The notes under the pieces: generated by a model | The model's database searches: none | What the model was told of the DNA's origin: nothing | Seen by the model: only the letters and a program-made list of their open reading frames with translations | Program-made: the position numbers and the translations under genes | NCBI GenBank assembly: GCA_902790935.1 | Contig: CADATP010000004.1 | Location: 1-64,000 of the forward strand | DNA from: an uncultured Lachnospiraceae bacterium | GTDB taxonomy: Bacteria; Bacillota; Clostridia; Lachnospirales; Lachnospiraceae | Length of the DNA stretch: 64,000 bases | Direction: 5' to 3' | In this document: positions 25,000-32,750 of the stretch, one piece after another | Position numbering within the stretch: the stretch's first letter is position 1 | How the letters are laid out: every line of letters begins with the position of its first letter

Positions 25000-26875
25000 A
25001 CAGCTTAATAAATTCTGAAGTCGGGATAGGCTTTGAGTATAGAAAACCTTGCAGGTAATCACAGCCTATCCCTTTCATGTCATCCTCCATCTTAGTGTTT
25101 TCAATACCTTCAGCTGTAATTCCAAATCCCATGCTCTTAAAGGTACTTACCATATTCGGAAGGATAACGTCCGGCTCCTTGTCGTACCCCCAGACAAGGC
25201 TTTTATCCAGCTTAATATTGATAAATGGACATTTCTTAAGTCTCGAAAGATTAGAGTATCCCGTTCCGTAATCGTCCAGTACAAATTTAAATCCCTTCTC
25301 ACCAAGTGCCTGAATCTGGCTTGTCATAAAGCTCTCGTCCACAACAGATTCCTCTGTGATCTCAAGATGAATAAGTCCGGGATCCACTTTATGCTTTTTT
25401 GCAATAGCGGAATATCTTTCCGCAAGGTCTGTCCGTACAAACTGAACCGGCGATAGATTCACATTTATCCAATCGAGATTAATGTTTTCCGCCATTAAAT
25501 ATCTCATAAAGGAACAAGTCTTTTCGAAAATCTGCTCTCCCATCTCGTTTATACGTCCGCTGCTTTCCGCGAGAGGTATAAACATCCCAGGCGGTATTAT
25601 ACTTCCTTCAAAATCCTTTATACGGGCGAGGGCTTCCGCTCCGACTATCCTCCCCCTTCTGTTAACAAGCGGTTGCAGATAAAGTTCAACGGTATTGTTG
25701 TCTATCGCGCTTTCAAGATATCTTCTGACAAGTGTATCCGTCTTGTTTTTTTGAACATCCGCCTTGGAAATATAAAAGATTTCTCCGCTCTCGCTGTTTC
25801 CCGCCTTTTCAAAGATCCTTGACATTGAACCCAGTATTTCGTCCGCCGTAAAATCATTTTCGGAAAGGTCGATAGTCACAAATCCCGGAGTAAGATAAAG
25901 CTCCGCTTCCTCCGACTTCCAGGGCTTTCTAAATCTTTTGCTCAGATTCTTGCAGGCATATTCAACATCAGTTTTGGGATCTACAAAAACTACAAATCTG
26001 CCTTTTCTGTTGTAAAAAATCTTGTTCTTTGGAAAAAACTGCTTTAGATACTTTCCAATCAGGCTTAGTCCGACGTCTGTCTGATTTGCCCCGTATACCT
26101 CCCTTATAACCTGATATCTGTGTACTACGATGCCGATAACCTTATAATCCATCTTGCCGGCATTTTCTTCGATATACTCTCTTAAAGCAATGGAATTAAA
26201 AACAGTACTTCTAAGCTCAAGAAAATACTCCGGGTTTTCAAATCCAAGATACACGATGATTATGTCTATAAGGACAAAGGTATCCATTAAAAGGGTGGTG
26301 GGGAGAGCCATTCTTACGATGAGAGAGGCAATAAGTATGATGTTGTATAAAACCATACAGTAGGACTCCCTCTTAGGCATGTCTTTATGGAAATACCTAA
26401 GTAGGATCAAAGATGTAATAGCGTATGAAAATCCCACAACATAGATATAGGGATAAAGAATTCCGTAATGGAATCCGGATTCATCTACATAGAAAAGAAG
26501 TCTTAGGAAAGGGGAAAGAAGGGATACAACTATCCCAAAATAAAAGGGGATCCTGAGGATATGCCTGATATAGGGCTTCAGTATGATAGAAGCCCTTGTA
26601 ACAGATAAAGTAAAGCAATACATGACAAAGGCTCTTGTAAAAAAGCCGATAAAATAGATCATGTTGAGATTATCAACAAGCCATTTCGGAACAGTCTGAT
26701 AATTATTGTCGGCCACAGACGCAGCGATATCGAAGATAATAACCAATGTCTCTATCGCTATCATCTGTATAAAAAGCAGATTCTTCTTAAGAGGAAGCCT
26801 TGGTCTTGAGAAGAAGAACACAAGCAAGATTGTCATTACAAGCAGGGTCGGAATTTCGAAACTATAGCTCCACAT
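24986..26875 (-). CDS. Membrane-bound EAL-domain c-di-GMP phosphodiesterase with degenerate GGDEF domain
   Basis: About 629 residues. Residues 1-225 hold seven membrane helices (7TM sensor type), about 235-370 a GGDEF-like domain without the GGDEF motif (FYNRKGRFVVFVD in its place), and about 380-629 an EAL domain. The EAL domain keeps AEALAR, the Asn of NVNLSP, EITEES, DDYGTG, KLDKSLV and the Glu of TAEGIE, so phosphodiesterase activity is expected. The start at 26875 is preferred to the ATG at 26887 because GGAGG lies 5 bp before it. The 3' end overlaps the end of the convergent GH43 gene by 14 bp. It follows the pyrophosphatase gene closely. Confidence 0.9.
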   Translation of the reverse strand: MWSYSFEIPTLLVMTILLVFFFSRPRLPLKKNLLFIQMIAIETLVIIFDIAASVADNNYQTVPKWLVDNLNMIYFIGFFTRAFVMYCFTLSVTRASIILKPYIRHILRIPFYFGIVVSLLSPFLRLLFYVDESGFHYGILYPYIYVVGFSYAITSLILLRYFHKDMPKRESYCMVLYNIILIASLIVRMALPTTLLMDTFVLIDIIIVYLGFENPEYFLELRSTVFNSIALREYIEENAGKMDYKVIGIVVHRYQVIREVYGANQTDVGLSLIGKYLKQFFPKNKIFYNRKGRFVVFVDPKTDVEYACKNLSKRFRKPWKSEEAELYLTPGFVTIDLSENDFTADEILGSMSRIFEKAGNSESGEIFYISKADVQKNKTDTLVRRYLESAIDNNTVELYLQPLVNRRGRIVGAEALARIKDFEGSIIPPGMFIPLAESSGRINEMGEQIFEKTCSFMRYLMAENINLDWINVNLSPVQFVRTDLAERYSAIAKKHKVDPGLIHLEITEESVVDESFMTSQIQALGEKGFKFVLDDYGTGYSNLSRLKKCPFINIKLDKSLVWGYDKEPDVILPNMVSTFKSMGFGITAEGIENTKMEDDMKGIGCDYLQGFLYSKPIPTSEFIKLFNRM

Positions 26876-26899
26876 AGGCGCCTCCATTTAGCAATACGA

Positions 26900-28558
26900 C
26901 TAAGCATGAATTGTTTCCACAAGGTTAAGCAAAAACTGTTTCTTTCTTGATACTACTCCCGAAAGTCTTACTACTCCCTCTTTTGCATCCTTCCCGAAAG
27001 CTCTTTTAAGAGTGGGAAGGGCTTTTTCCCCTGAATATATTATGTCCGAGGATCTCTCTGTGATATTTGTAAGCATAAGGAAAAGCATATCAAGCTTGTC
27101 CTTTTCTCTTGTAGAGTCAAGCTCCGGCGATACTTTTTCGCGGATTATATCCAGCTCATCATCGCTCATAGAGTTAACCTGGCCGATTCCGATGGTCTGT
27201 CCGTCTACCGTAAATATCTTGTAGTCGAGATGTATTATCTCTTCAGCTGACTTTTCATCAAGCATTGCGCCGGCTCTAAACATCTCTCGTCCGTAACTCT
27301 CGTAGTCAATACCCGCTATCTTTGAAAGAATCTGAGCCGCCTCTTTATCGATTTCTGTACAGGTAGGAGACCTTAGAATCAGCGTATCCGATAAAATAGC
27401 CGAAAGCATAAGACCCGCTGTCGTCTTATCTATCTCCACTCCGTTTTCTTTATACATCAGATAGATTATCGTGCAGGTTGATCCAAGAGGCTGATTACGG
27501 AAAAATATAGGTCCGGAGCTTTCGATGGATCCTAACCGGTGGTGATCTATGATCTCAACTATCTCTGCCTCTTCAAGTCCTTTAACAGCCTGGCTTTTTT
27601 CGTTATGGTCAACGAGAATAAGCTGCTTTTTCGAAGCTCCCAAAAGGTTTCTGTGGCTGACCATACCGATATAACGGTTGAATCTGTCAAGGACGGGAAA
27701 ATACTTATATCTGACTGAAGCCATCGCTTCCCTTACATCATCAAGAAAATCATCAAGCTTAAATGACATCGGAACTTCCGAGTTCATAACATGTCCGACA
27801 GGAATACTCTGGGTAATAAGGTTCGCCGCGATAAAAAGCTCATAAGGCGTTGCTATAAGCCTGATCTTTCTATCGGACAAACTCTTTATAAGATCACTGT
27901 CTAAAGTACGGTCCGGATCTTTTACGTTGCAGAGGATAATGCTGATATCTTCGCAGGATAAAACCTCTTCGGTAATATCCTCCTTTCCGGAAAAGATAAT
28001 AACATCCCCGGGATTTATATCCCCCGTCGGCTCGATCTTAACCTTGCCACCGTAGATTTTTTTATCAGCATCGCCAATAACAAGCTTTCCGTCAAGGGCG
28101 AGAGCTATATTTCCGACACAGGCTCCCGATTTCGATAAAAACTCCGGGTCGCGCACCTGCATATAGGTCTCAACGATATCGCTCATTGTGATCGTTCCGA
28201 CAACTTTTTCATCCTCGGTTACACAAAGAGTCGTTACGTTGGAATCATACATTCGCGTACCGGCTTCCTTAATGGGATCCGAAGGATTTGCCGCATCAAC
28301 AAGCCTTATATCGATATCCCTCAGCCTTGCTCTTACGTCCGCAATATAGGGCGGTTCATCCACATCGAAATACGAAAGGACAAACTGCGTCTCTTCGTTT
28401 AATCTTCCCGCACGGCAGGCGATATAGTTGTCCCCATATATCTTGTTTTTCAGATTAGCATACACTATAGCGGCACAGATCGAATCCGTATCCGGATTCT
28501 TATGTCCGCAAATATATACAGGCCTTTGTCTTACTCTGATTTCGGATTCGCTCATCAT
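26900..28558 (-). CDS. Manganese-dependent inorganic pyrophosphatase with CBS and DRTGG domains
   Basis: A 552-residue family II pyrophosphatase. N-terminal CGHKNPDTDSICAAIVYA holds the DHH-family metal Asp residues; the usual insertion follows, with CBS1 (about 75-130), DRTGG (about 140-245) and CBS2 (about 250-310). Then comes VEIIDHHRLG (the DHH motif) and the DHHA2 domain. It splits PPi to phosphate in the cytoplasm; CBS domains of this class bind adenine nucleotides and tune activity. Full length. A GGGGT site precedes ATGATG. Same strand and 24 bp before the EAL gene. Confidence 0.93.
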   Translation of the reverse strand: MMSESEIRVRQRPVYICGHKNPDTDSICAAIVYANLKNKIYGDNYIACRAGRLNEETQFVLSYFDVDEPPYIADVRARLRDIDIRLVDAANPSDPIKEAGTRMYDSNVTTLCVTEDEKVVGTITMSDIVETYMQVRDPEFLSKSGACVGNIALALDGKLVIGDADKKIYGGKVKIEPTGDINPGDVIIFSGKEDITEEVLSCEDISIILCNVKDPDRTLDSDLIKSLSDRKIRLIATPYELFIAANLITQSIPVGHVMNSEVPMSFKLDDFLDDVREAMASVRYKYFPVLDRFNRYIGMVSHRNLLGASKKQLILVDHNEKSQAVKGLEEAEIVEIIDHHRLGSIESSGPIFFRNQPLGSTCTIIYLMYKENGVEIDKTTAGLMLSAILSDTLILRSPTCTEIDKEAAQILSKIAGIDYESYGREMFRAGAMLDEKSAEEIIHLDYKIFTVDGQTIGIGQVNSMSDDELDIIREKVSPELDSTREKDKLDMLFLMLTNITERSSDIIYSGEKALPTLKRAFGKDAKEGVVRLSGVVSRKKQFLLNLVETIHA

Positions 28559-28607
28559 TTTACCCCGGGAAACCTATTTTAATACCGGAACAGATCTATT
28601 TGTATCT

Positions 28608-28922
28608 TTACAGCCAAAACTCTCTCTTAAGCTTCGCAGTGCGGATATGAAGTAATCCGGCTGCGACTAAGGAAACTACCGCTATTAACAATCCTTTATA
28701 TAAAACGGGCCTTAAAAGAGGCGAATACTCCTCCGGAAGAAATATTCCGATGCTGTATAGGTGGAACGAATAGTAGATCCAATAAGCCGTTGCCGCAAAG
28801 GCGATAACCCAAAGGACGATACGGATTATAAAGAGGATCTTTATCGTCTTTTTAGCTTTTTCCTTCGCAGGATTAATCTCAATTTCGTTTTCTGTATTGT
28901 TTTTGATTTCAGTAATGTCCAT
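28608..28922 (-). CDS. Small two-helix membrane protein, unknown
   Basis: About 104 residues: a charged N-terminal 25 residues, helix 1 at about 28-50, helix 2 at about 72-92, and a basic tail. No family recognised. The start is uncertain: ATG at 28922 has GGGG 4 bp upstream, while an in-frame TTG three codons earlier also fits. It lies 50 bp before the pyrophosphatase gene on the same strand. Confidence 0.6.
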   Translation of the reverse strand: MDITEIKNNTENEIEINPAKEKAKKTIKILFIIRIVLWVIAFAATAYWIYYSFHLYSIGIFLPEEYSPLLRPVLYKGLLIAVVSLVAAGLLHIRTAKLKREFWL

Positions 28923-29000
28923 ATGCCCCAACTATTTTGCCTAAAATATCAGATTTCTTTAATAGGTATATTACAAGTTCATTTTACCATATTTTAAAGC

Positions 29001-29456
29001 CTAACTAAAGCGAAGATTATCATCAAGTACGGAAATCTTACTTGCGAAGAAAGAAAACTCTCCGCTGTCTAAGAGGTTTCCATTGTCATCGGTTACTCTT
29101 ATATCAAATACAAGGATATGCTTTCCGGTCTTAAGCTTAAGGCATTCGCAGTAAATGTACTCTGTATTTACTGCAGGAAGCAAGAAATTCAGATTTGCGG
29201 ATACTGTGGTAACATAGTATCCGTTCATACTTCCTGTCGCTCCGGCCATAGCATCAACAAAAGAAAGCAGCGCTCCGCCGTGAATACTTCCGTATGTATT
29301 TTGAAGTCTGTCCTCAAACTTTATCCTTGCCTTGCTGTAGGTAGGGCTGAGCTCCAAGATCTCAAAGCCGATGAACTTATTGTATTCATTGGCATAAAGC
29401 TCCTTTATCATCTTTTCCCTTATTGCATTTTCCTTTTCACTGTTCGCTTTACGCAT
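29001..29456 (-). CDS. PaaI-type hotdog thioesterase
   Basis: A 151-residue hotdog-fold protein: NTYGSIHGGALLSFVDAMAG is the PaaI/4HBT hallmark (HGG loop and catalytic acid Asp). It hydrolyses an acyl-CoA whose identity cannot be told. Its ribosome binding site GAGAGGTGA lies inside the last codons of the small gene immediately upstream, 6 bp away, so translation is probably coupled. Confidence 0.88.
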   Translation of the reverse strand: MRKANSEKENAIREKMIKELYANEYNKFIGFEILELSPTYSKARIKFEDRLQNTYGSIHGGALLSFVDAMAGATGSMNGYYVTTVSANLNFLLPAVNTEYIYCECLKLKTGKHILVFDIRVTDDNGNLLDSGEFSFFASKISVLDDNLRFS

Positions 29457-29462
29457 ATCATC

Positions 29463-29648
29463 TCACCTCTCGCCGTGTCTTTCTCCCCAGACGCCCGGAT
29501 TCCATGAATCTTTCTTACCGTAGTAATGGCTCTCGCTAACCTCTCCTTTTTCCTTTTTATCGGAAAAAGAAACTCCGAGCCGGCTGATCCCGTCCTCCAT
29601 CTTTCCGTCTATCATCTTTACAAGGTCATCAATTTCTTTGCTGTCCAT
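29463..29648 (-). CDS. Small hydrophilic protein (61 aa), unknown
   Basis: A 61-residue charged protein without membrane segments or a known motif; an N-terminal amphipathic helix (KEIDDLVKMIDGKMED) and a Gly/Trp-containing tail (SWNPGVWGERHGER). AAGGA lies 12 bp before the ATG. Support comes from the tight junction with the thioesterase gene, whose Shine-Dalgarno site is within this gene's end. Confidence 0.6.
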   Translation of the reverse strand: MDSKEIDDLVKMIDGKMEDGISRLGVSFSDKKEKGEVSESHYYGKKDSWNPGVWGERHGER

Positions 29649-29690
29649 ATTATATATCCGTCCTTAAAAAAATCAGTGTGGGCTGAGCCG

Positions 29691-30326
29691 TCATTGAAGC
29701 AGTACTTCGGGGGCAATGTCCAGTGTTCTTGATATGCTGATAATATAATCTGCCCTTGCATGCTTAATATCTTTTTGCCCTTGCTCATACTGTTGAAGGG
29801 TACGAAGCGGCACTCCCGTCAGTTCGGCTAACTCGCTCTGCGAATATCCGGCCTTCTCTCGAAAGAGTTTTAAATAAGACTTAACTCTTGATAGGGATCT
29901 CATCTCATTTATTCTATCGTTAAAATGCGAGATATCCATCTCATGATACTTTGGATACATATCAATTATACTACTAACAGGAACTTCATCGTTCAACATT
30001 TTAAAACTACAGCCGGTGTTCCACTGATAATAAGCCAACGCCCATCCAACCCAGTACTCCGGGCTTCTGTCATATGAATAATTTAACTCCCCTTTCGGAG
30101 CAGTACCGATTTGACTTTCTATAGTTTCAGCCGCCAACTCCGTTCCGGACATTCCGGACACTACATAGGGGTCACCTTTCTCAAATTTATCAGAGAATAC
30201 AGAGTTAATAAAAAGCTCATAGTATTCCGGAAGCTTGTATCCAAAGATATATACAGCAGCATCAAAACTTCTTGCAAGTGTTCTCCTTGCATCATTTAAA
30301 TACAAATCACTGTAAGCGTGGATCAT
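29691..30326 (-). CDS. XRE-type HTH antitoxin/regulator partner of DUF3990 toxin
   Basis: A 211-residue protein. Residues about 1-130 form a domain found with DUF3990-type toxins (YSDLYLNDARRTLARSFDAA, GMSGTELAAE), and residues about 150-205 form an XRE helix-turn-helix (GYSQSELAELTGVPLRTLQQ). It should neutralise the upstream toxin and repress the pair. Its ATG has GGGGGTG 8 bp upstream and overlaps the toxin gene's 3' end by 20 bp, the usual coupling of toxin-antitoxin pairs. Mechanism not established for this particular pair. Confidence 0.82.
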   Translation of the reverse strand: MIHAYSDLYLNDARRTLARSFDAAVYIFGYKLPEYYELFINSVFSDKFEKGDPYVVSGMSGTELAAETIESQIGTAPKGELNYSYDRSPEYWVGWALAYYQWNTGCSFKMLNDEVPVSSIIDMYPKYHEMDISHFNDRINEMRSLSRVKSYLKLFREKAGYSQSELAELTGVPLRTLQQYEQGQKDIKHARADYIISISRTLDIAPEVLLQ

Positions 30327-30978
30327 CAGGTTTCACCCCCTCATCCAAAATCCTTGTCATGTAGAGTTCACCGGGGACATAATCCCTACGATTCATTTTC
30401 CTATATTCAAGTCTCGCTTTATCGTCTCTTGTTTTCTTTTTAGCGTACCAGTCTTTCGCTAATAAAGGAATATATTCTATAAACTCTATCCTCTCAAAAG
30501 AACATTCGCTTTTAAGCATAATCTGCTCTCCAAGTTTTCCTAACCTCAAAGCGGCAGAAAGCTGGGAAAGCGAGATTTGTCCTCCTAAGAAATCCTGAGC
30601 AAAAGCAAAGTAACTGTCATCAGCGCGGTATCCCTTTATAACATCCGCATCCTTTGTATCAACATAATAATTCTCATTTAAGAATCTATACGCCTCTCTT
30701 AATAGAGAAGTATCAAGATCAAATCTACGATTGTTGATCAGTAAGCAGAGCCAGTGTAAAATTGTGTATTCACCGGAATTAAGGTCAATAACATTTAAAC
30801 CATTGAGATTAATACTATAGCAATTAACAAAACCATCTCTACTGCTATCGACTGCCCATTCAGAAGCCAGGGCTATATCTTCTGTACAATAAAAGCCAAG
30901 CCCGTAGTCATTATAAGGCTTACCGGCTCCAAATATGGGTTTTTCTATTATGTTTTCTGATCCATGATATATCTTCAT
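30307..30978 (-). CDS. DUF3990 ADP-ribosyltransferase-like toxin candidate
   Basis: A 223-residue protein starting with KIYHGSENIIEKPIF and NDYGLGFYCTED, the DUF3990 signature; DUF3990 belongs to the ART-like fold group in which many members are toxins. The ATG lies only 6 bases after a perfect -10 box (30990-30985) and has no Shine-Dalgarno site, so its mRNA is probably leaderless. It is the first gene of the two-gene module, toxin before antitoxin. Toxicity is inferred from family and architecture, not shown. Confidence 0.82.
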   Translation of the reverse strand: MKIYHGSENIIEKPIFGAGKPYNDYGLGFYCTEDIALASEWAVDSSRDGFVNCYSINLNGLNVIDLNSGEYTILHWLCLLINNRRFDLDTSLLREAYRFLNENYYVDTKDADVIKGYRADDSYFAFAQDFLGGQISLSQLSAALRLGKLGEQIMLKSECSFERIEFIEYIPLLAKDWYAKKKTRDDKARLEYRKMNRRDYVPGELYMTRILDEGVKPDDPRLQ

Positions 30979-30984
30979 GGTTTA

Positions 30985-31013
30985 ACTATACTCCCAAAGG
31001 AGTATATAGTCAA
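30985..31013 (-). promoter_or_regulatory. Promoter with embedded operator of the DUF3990/XRE module
   Basis: On the minus strand: -35 TTGACT (31013-31008), exactly 17 bp, -10 TATAGT (30990-30985), then TAAACC and the ATG. A perfect palindrome (arms TATACTCC 30987-30994 and GGAGTATA 30999-31006, centre CAAA) fills the spacer and touches the -10 box. Binding by the XRE protein there would switch the promoter off. Confidence 0.82.
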
Positions 31014-31125
31014 GACTGTACTATAACACCATAGAATTAAGAAGAAGTTTAATTCCCCTATAAAATAGCACTACTCTCAAACACAAAAATTCCTTTTAAC
31101 TAACAAAGGAAAAAATCAAATAAAA

Positions 31126-31153
31126 TACAGCCCAAGTTTTCACTCGGGCTGTA
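31126..31153 (-). terminator. Intrinsic terminator of the small membrane protein gene
   Basis: A 12-bp stem with one mismatch: TACAGCCCAAGT (31126-31137) and ACTCGGGCTGTA (31142-31153), loop TTTTC, followed on the minus strand by TTTTATTTGATTTTTT. It ends transcription from 31165-31374. Confidence 0.85.
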
Positions 31154-31164
31154 CTCAATCCATT

Positions 31165-31374
31165 TTAATCTTTTCTTTTTACAGCTCCCTCAATACACCA
31201 GATCAAGATTACTACTGCGCCTACTGCTATGGCAATTAATGGAAATCTGAATCCTGTAATAATAAGCACGGGGAAGATAAGGATTCTAAAGATGATCTTG
31301 ATGATTCCGCCTGCTATCCTAAAGAAAAAGCCAAGCAGTCTGAATACTAATAACAAACATAAAAGAATCAGCAT
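31165..31374 (-). CDS. Small hydrophobic membrane protein (69 aa)
   Basis: A 69-residue protein that is almost wholly hydrophobic, with two or three membrane segments (1-16, 20-42, 44-63), scattered Arg residues and a Lys/Arg tail (AVKRKD). No family is recognised. GGAGGTGGTAAT precedes the ATG (GGAGG about 7 bp upstream), and a clean terminator follows, which together support a real monocistronic gene. Confidence 0.65.
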   Translation of the reverse strand: MLILLCLLLVFRLLGFFFRIAGGIIKIIFRILIFPVLIITGFRFPLIAIAVGAVVILIWCIEGAVKRKD

Positions 31375-31442
31375 ATTACCACCTCCTGTATGTGAAAATG
31401 CAATTTAGTTTATGTAGTTATTATCTATTATTTCCCATTTGG

Positions 31443-31479
31443 AATAAATCGCAAAATAAGCGGAATAACGCGGTTTATT
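31443..31479. repeat. Inverted repeat in the 31375-31545 intergenic region
   Basis: AATAAATCGC (31443-31452) and GCGGTTTATT (31470-31479), one mismatch, followed by TTTT on the plus strand. It may be an operator or weak terminator between divergent genes; it is not assigned. Confidence 0.4.
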
Positions 31480-31545
31480 TTTGTAGAAATAAATATCCCT
31501 TATATGCTACTTTAAATTTATAAGTACGCGAAAGGAGAAAAATCT

Positions 31546-32670
31546 ATGCAAAAGAAACTTGGTTTTGGAACAATGCGTCTGCCCTTGCTTAATCCTGATG
31601 ACGCTGCAAGTATAGATATCGAGCAGTTTAAAAAGATGGTTGATGTTTTCCTTGATAGAGGATTTACCTACTTCGATACCGCCTATCCCTATCATCAGGA
31701 AAAGTCCGAGGATGCCGTAAAGCAGGCCCTTGTATCAAGATATCCGAGGGACAGTTTTATCCTTGCCGATAAGATGCCGATTCTCCGAGTAACGGATTCC
31801 AAGGACTATCAGGTCTTTTTTGATGAGCAGCTAAAGCGCTGCGGAGTGGATTATTTTGATTATTATCTTCTCCACAATTTAGGACGCGACCGCTATATAA
31901 ATACACAAAAGTTCGACGGTTTCGGTTTTATATCAAAGATGAAAGAAAAAGGATTTGTTAAGAATATCGGTTTTTCTTTTCATGATGATGCAGATACCCT
32001 TGACCGGATCCTGACGGACCACCCGGAGATTGATTTTGTACAGCTACAGATAAACTATCTCGACTGGGACGGAGCTGTGGCACAGTCCGGAAAATGCTAT
32101 AACGTCGCTACAAAACACGGAAAAGAAGTAATGGTCATGGAGCCTGTTAAAGGCGGTACTTTGGCGAATTTACCCGCTCCTGCAAAGGCTGTGTTTGACG
32201 GCTACTACGCTAAAAAGGGATTAAAATCGCCCTCTCCCGCTTCCCTTGCTATAAGATATGCCGCCTCTTTAAGTAATGTAAAACACGTTTTGAGCGGTAT
32301 GAGTAACTTGGATCAGCTCCTTGACAACACATCCTATATGACGGATTTTGTTCCTCTTGATGATGGTGAGAAAAAGCTTGTCGAAGATATAACATCGGAA
32401 TTAAAAAGATCCATAAAAGTACCCTGTACGGGTTGCAGATACTGCCTTGAAGAATGCCCTATAAGCGTAAATATCCCCGATTATTTCGGGCTATTAAACT
32501 TACACGCCGTTACCGGAAACAAAACAGGTATGTACTACCAGCGTTTTAAAATGAACCATGCGACGGCTTCGGAGTGCCTTAAATGCGGAAAATGCGAGCG
32601 AATCTGCCCTCAGCATATCGCTATAAGAGAATACCTCGAGGAGTTCGCTGCTTTGTACGAAACTGACTAA
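31546..32670 (+). CDS. Aldo/keto reductase with C-terminal 2[4Fe-4S] ferredoxin domain
   Basis: A 374-residue protein. Residues about 1-280 form the AKR TIM barrel (FGTMRLPLLN, FTYFDTAYPYH with catalytic Asp/Tyr, DKMPI Lys region). Residues about 285-374 add a ferredoxin-like domain with two Cys sets, CTGCRYCLEECP and CLKCGKCERICP. This fused type is common in anaerobes; the reaction is unknown, probably flavin-free reduction coupled to ferredoxin. GAAAGGAG lies 8 bp before the ATG. Its TAA is the outermost base triplet of the REP-like hairpin that follows. Confidence 0.92.
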   Translation: MQKKLGFGTMRLPLLNPDDAASIDIEQFKKMVDVFLDRGFTYFDTAYPYHQEKSEDAVKQALVSRYPRDSFILADKMPILRVTDSKDYQVFFDEQLKRCGVDYFDYYLLHNLGRDRYINTQKFDGFGFISKMKEKGFVKNIGFSFHDDADTLDRILTDHPEIDFVQLQINYLDWDGAVAQSGKCYNVATKHGKEVMVMEPVKGGTLANLPAPAKAVFDGYYAKKGLKSPSPASLAIRYAASLSNVKHVLSGMSNLDQLLDNTSYMTDFVPLDDGEKKLVEDITSELKRSIKVPCTGCRYCLEECPISVNIPDYFGLLNLHAVTGNKTGMYYQRFKMNHATASECLKCGKCERICPQHIAIREYLEEFAALYETD

Positions 32671-32750
32671 AATGACACAGGGGGACGGGGTTGGGGGTTC
32701 ATTTTCTTATCAAAAATGGACCCCCAACCCCGTCCCCCTGTGTCATTTTA
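32668..32750. repeat. Large REP-like perfect hairpin, also a bidirectional terminator
   Basis: Arms of 31 bp match perfectly (32668-32698 and 32720-32750) and seven more pairs continue inward (one G-U), leaving a 7-nt loop CTTATCA. The outer sequence TAAAATGACACAGGGGGACG and its complement carry the TGACACAGG...CCTGTGTCA ends seen again at 35554-35582. The two outer TAA triplets are the stop codons of the convergent genes on each side. The sequence type resembles REP elements linked with RAYT transposases; no such gene is present here. Confidence 0.9.
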
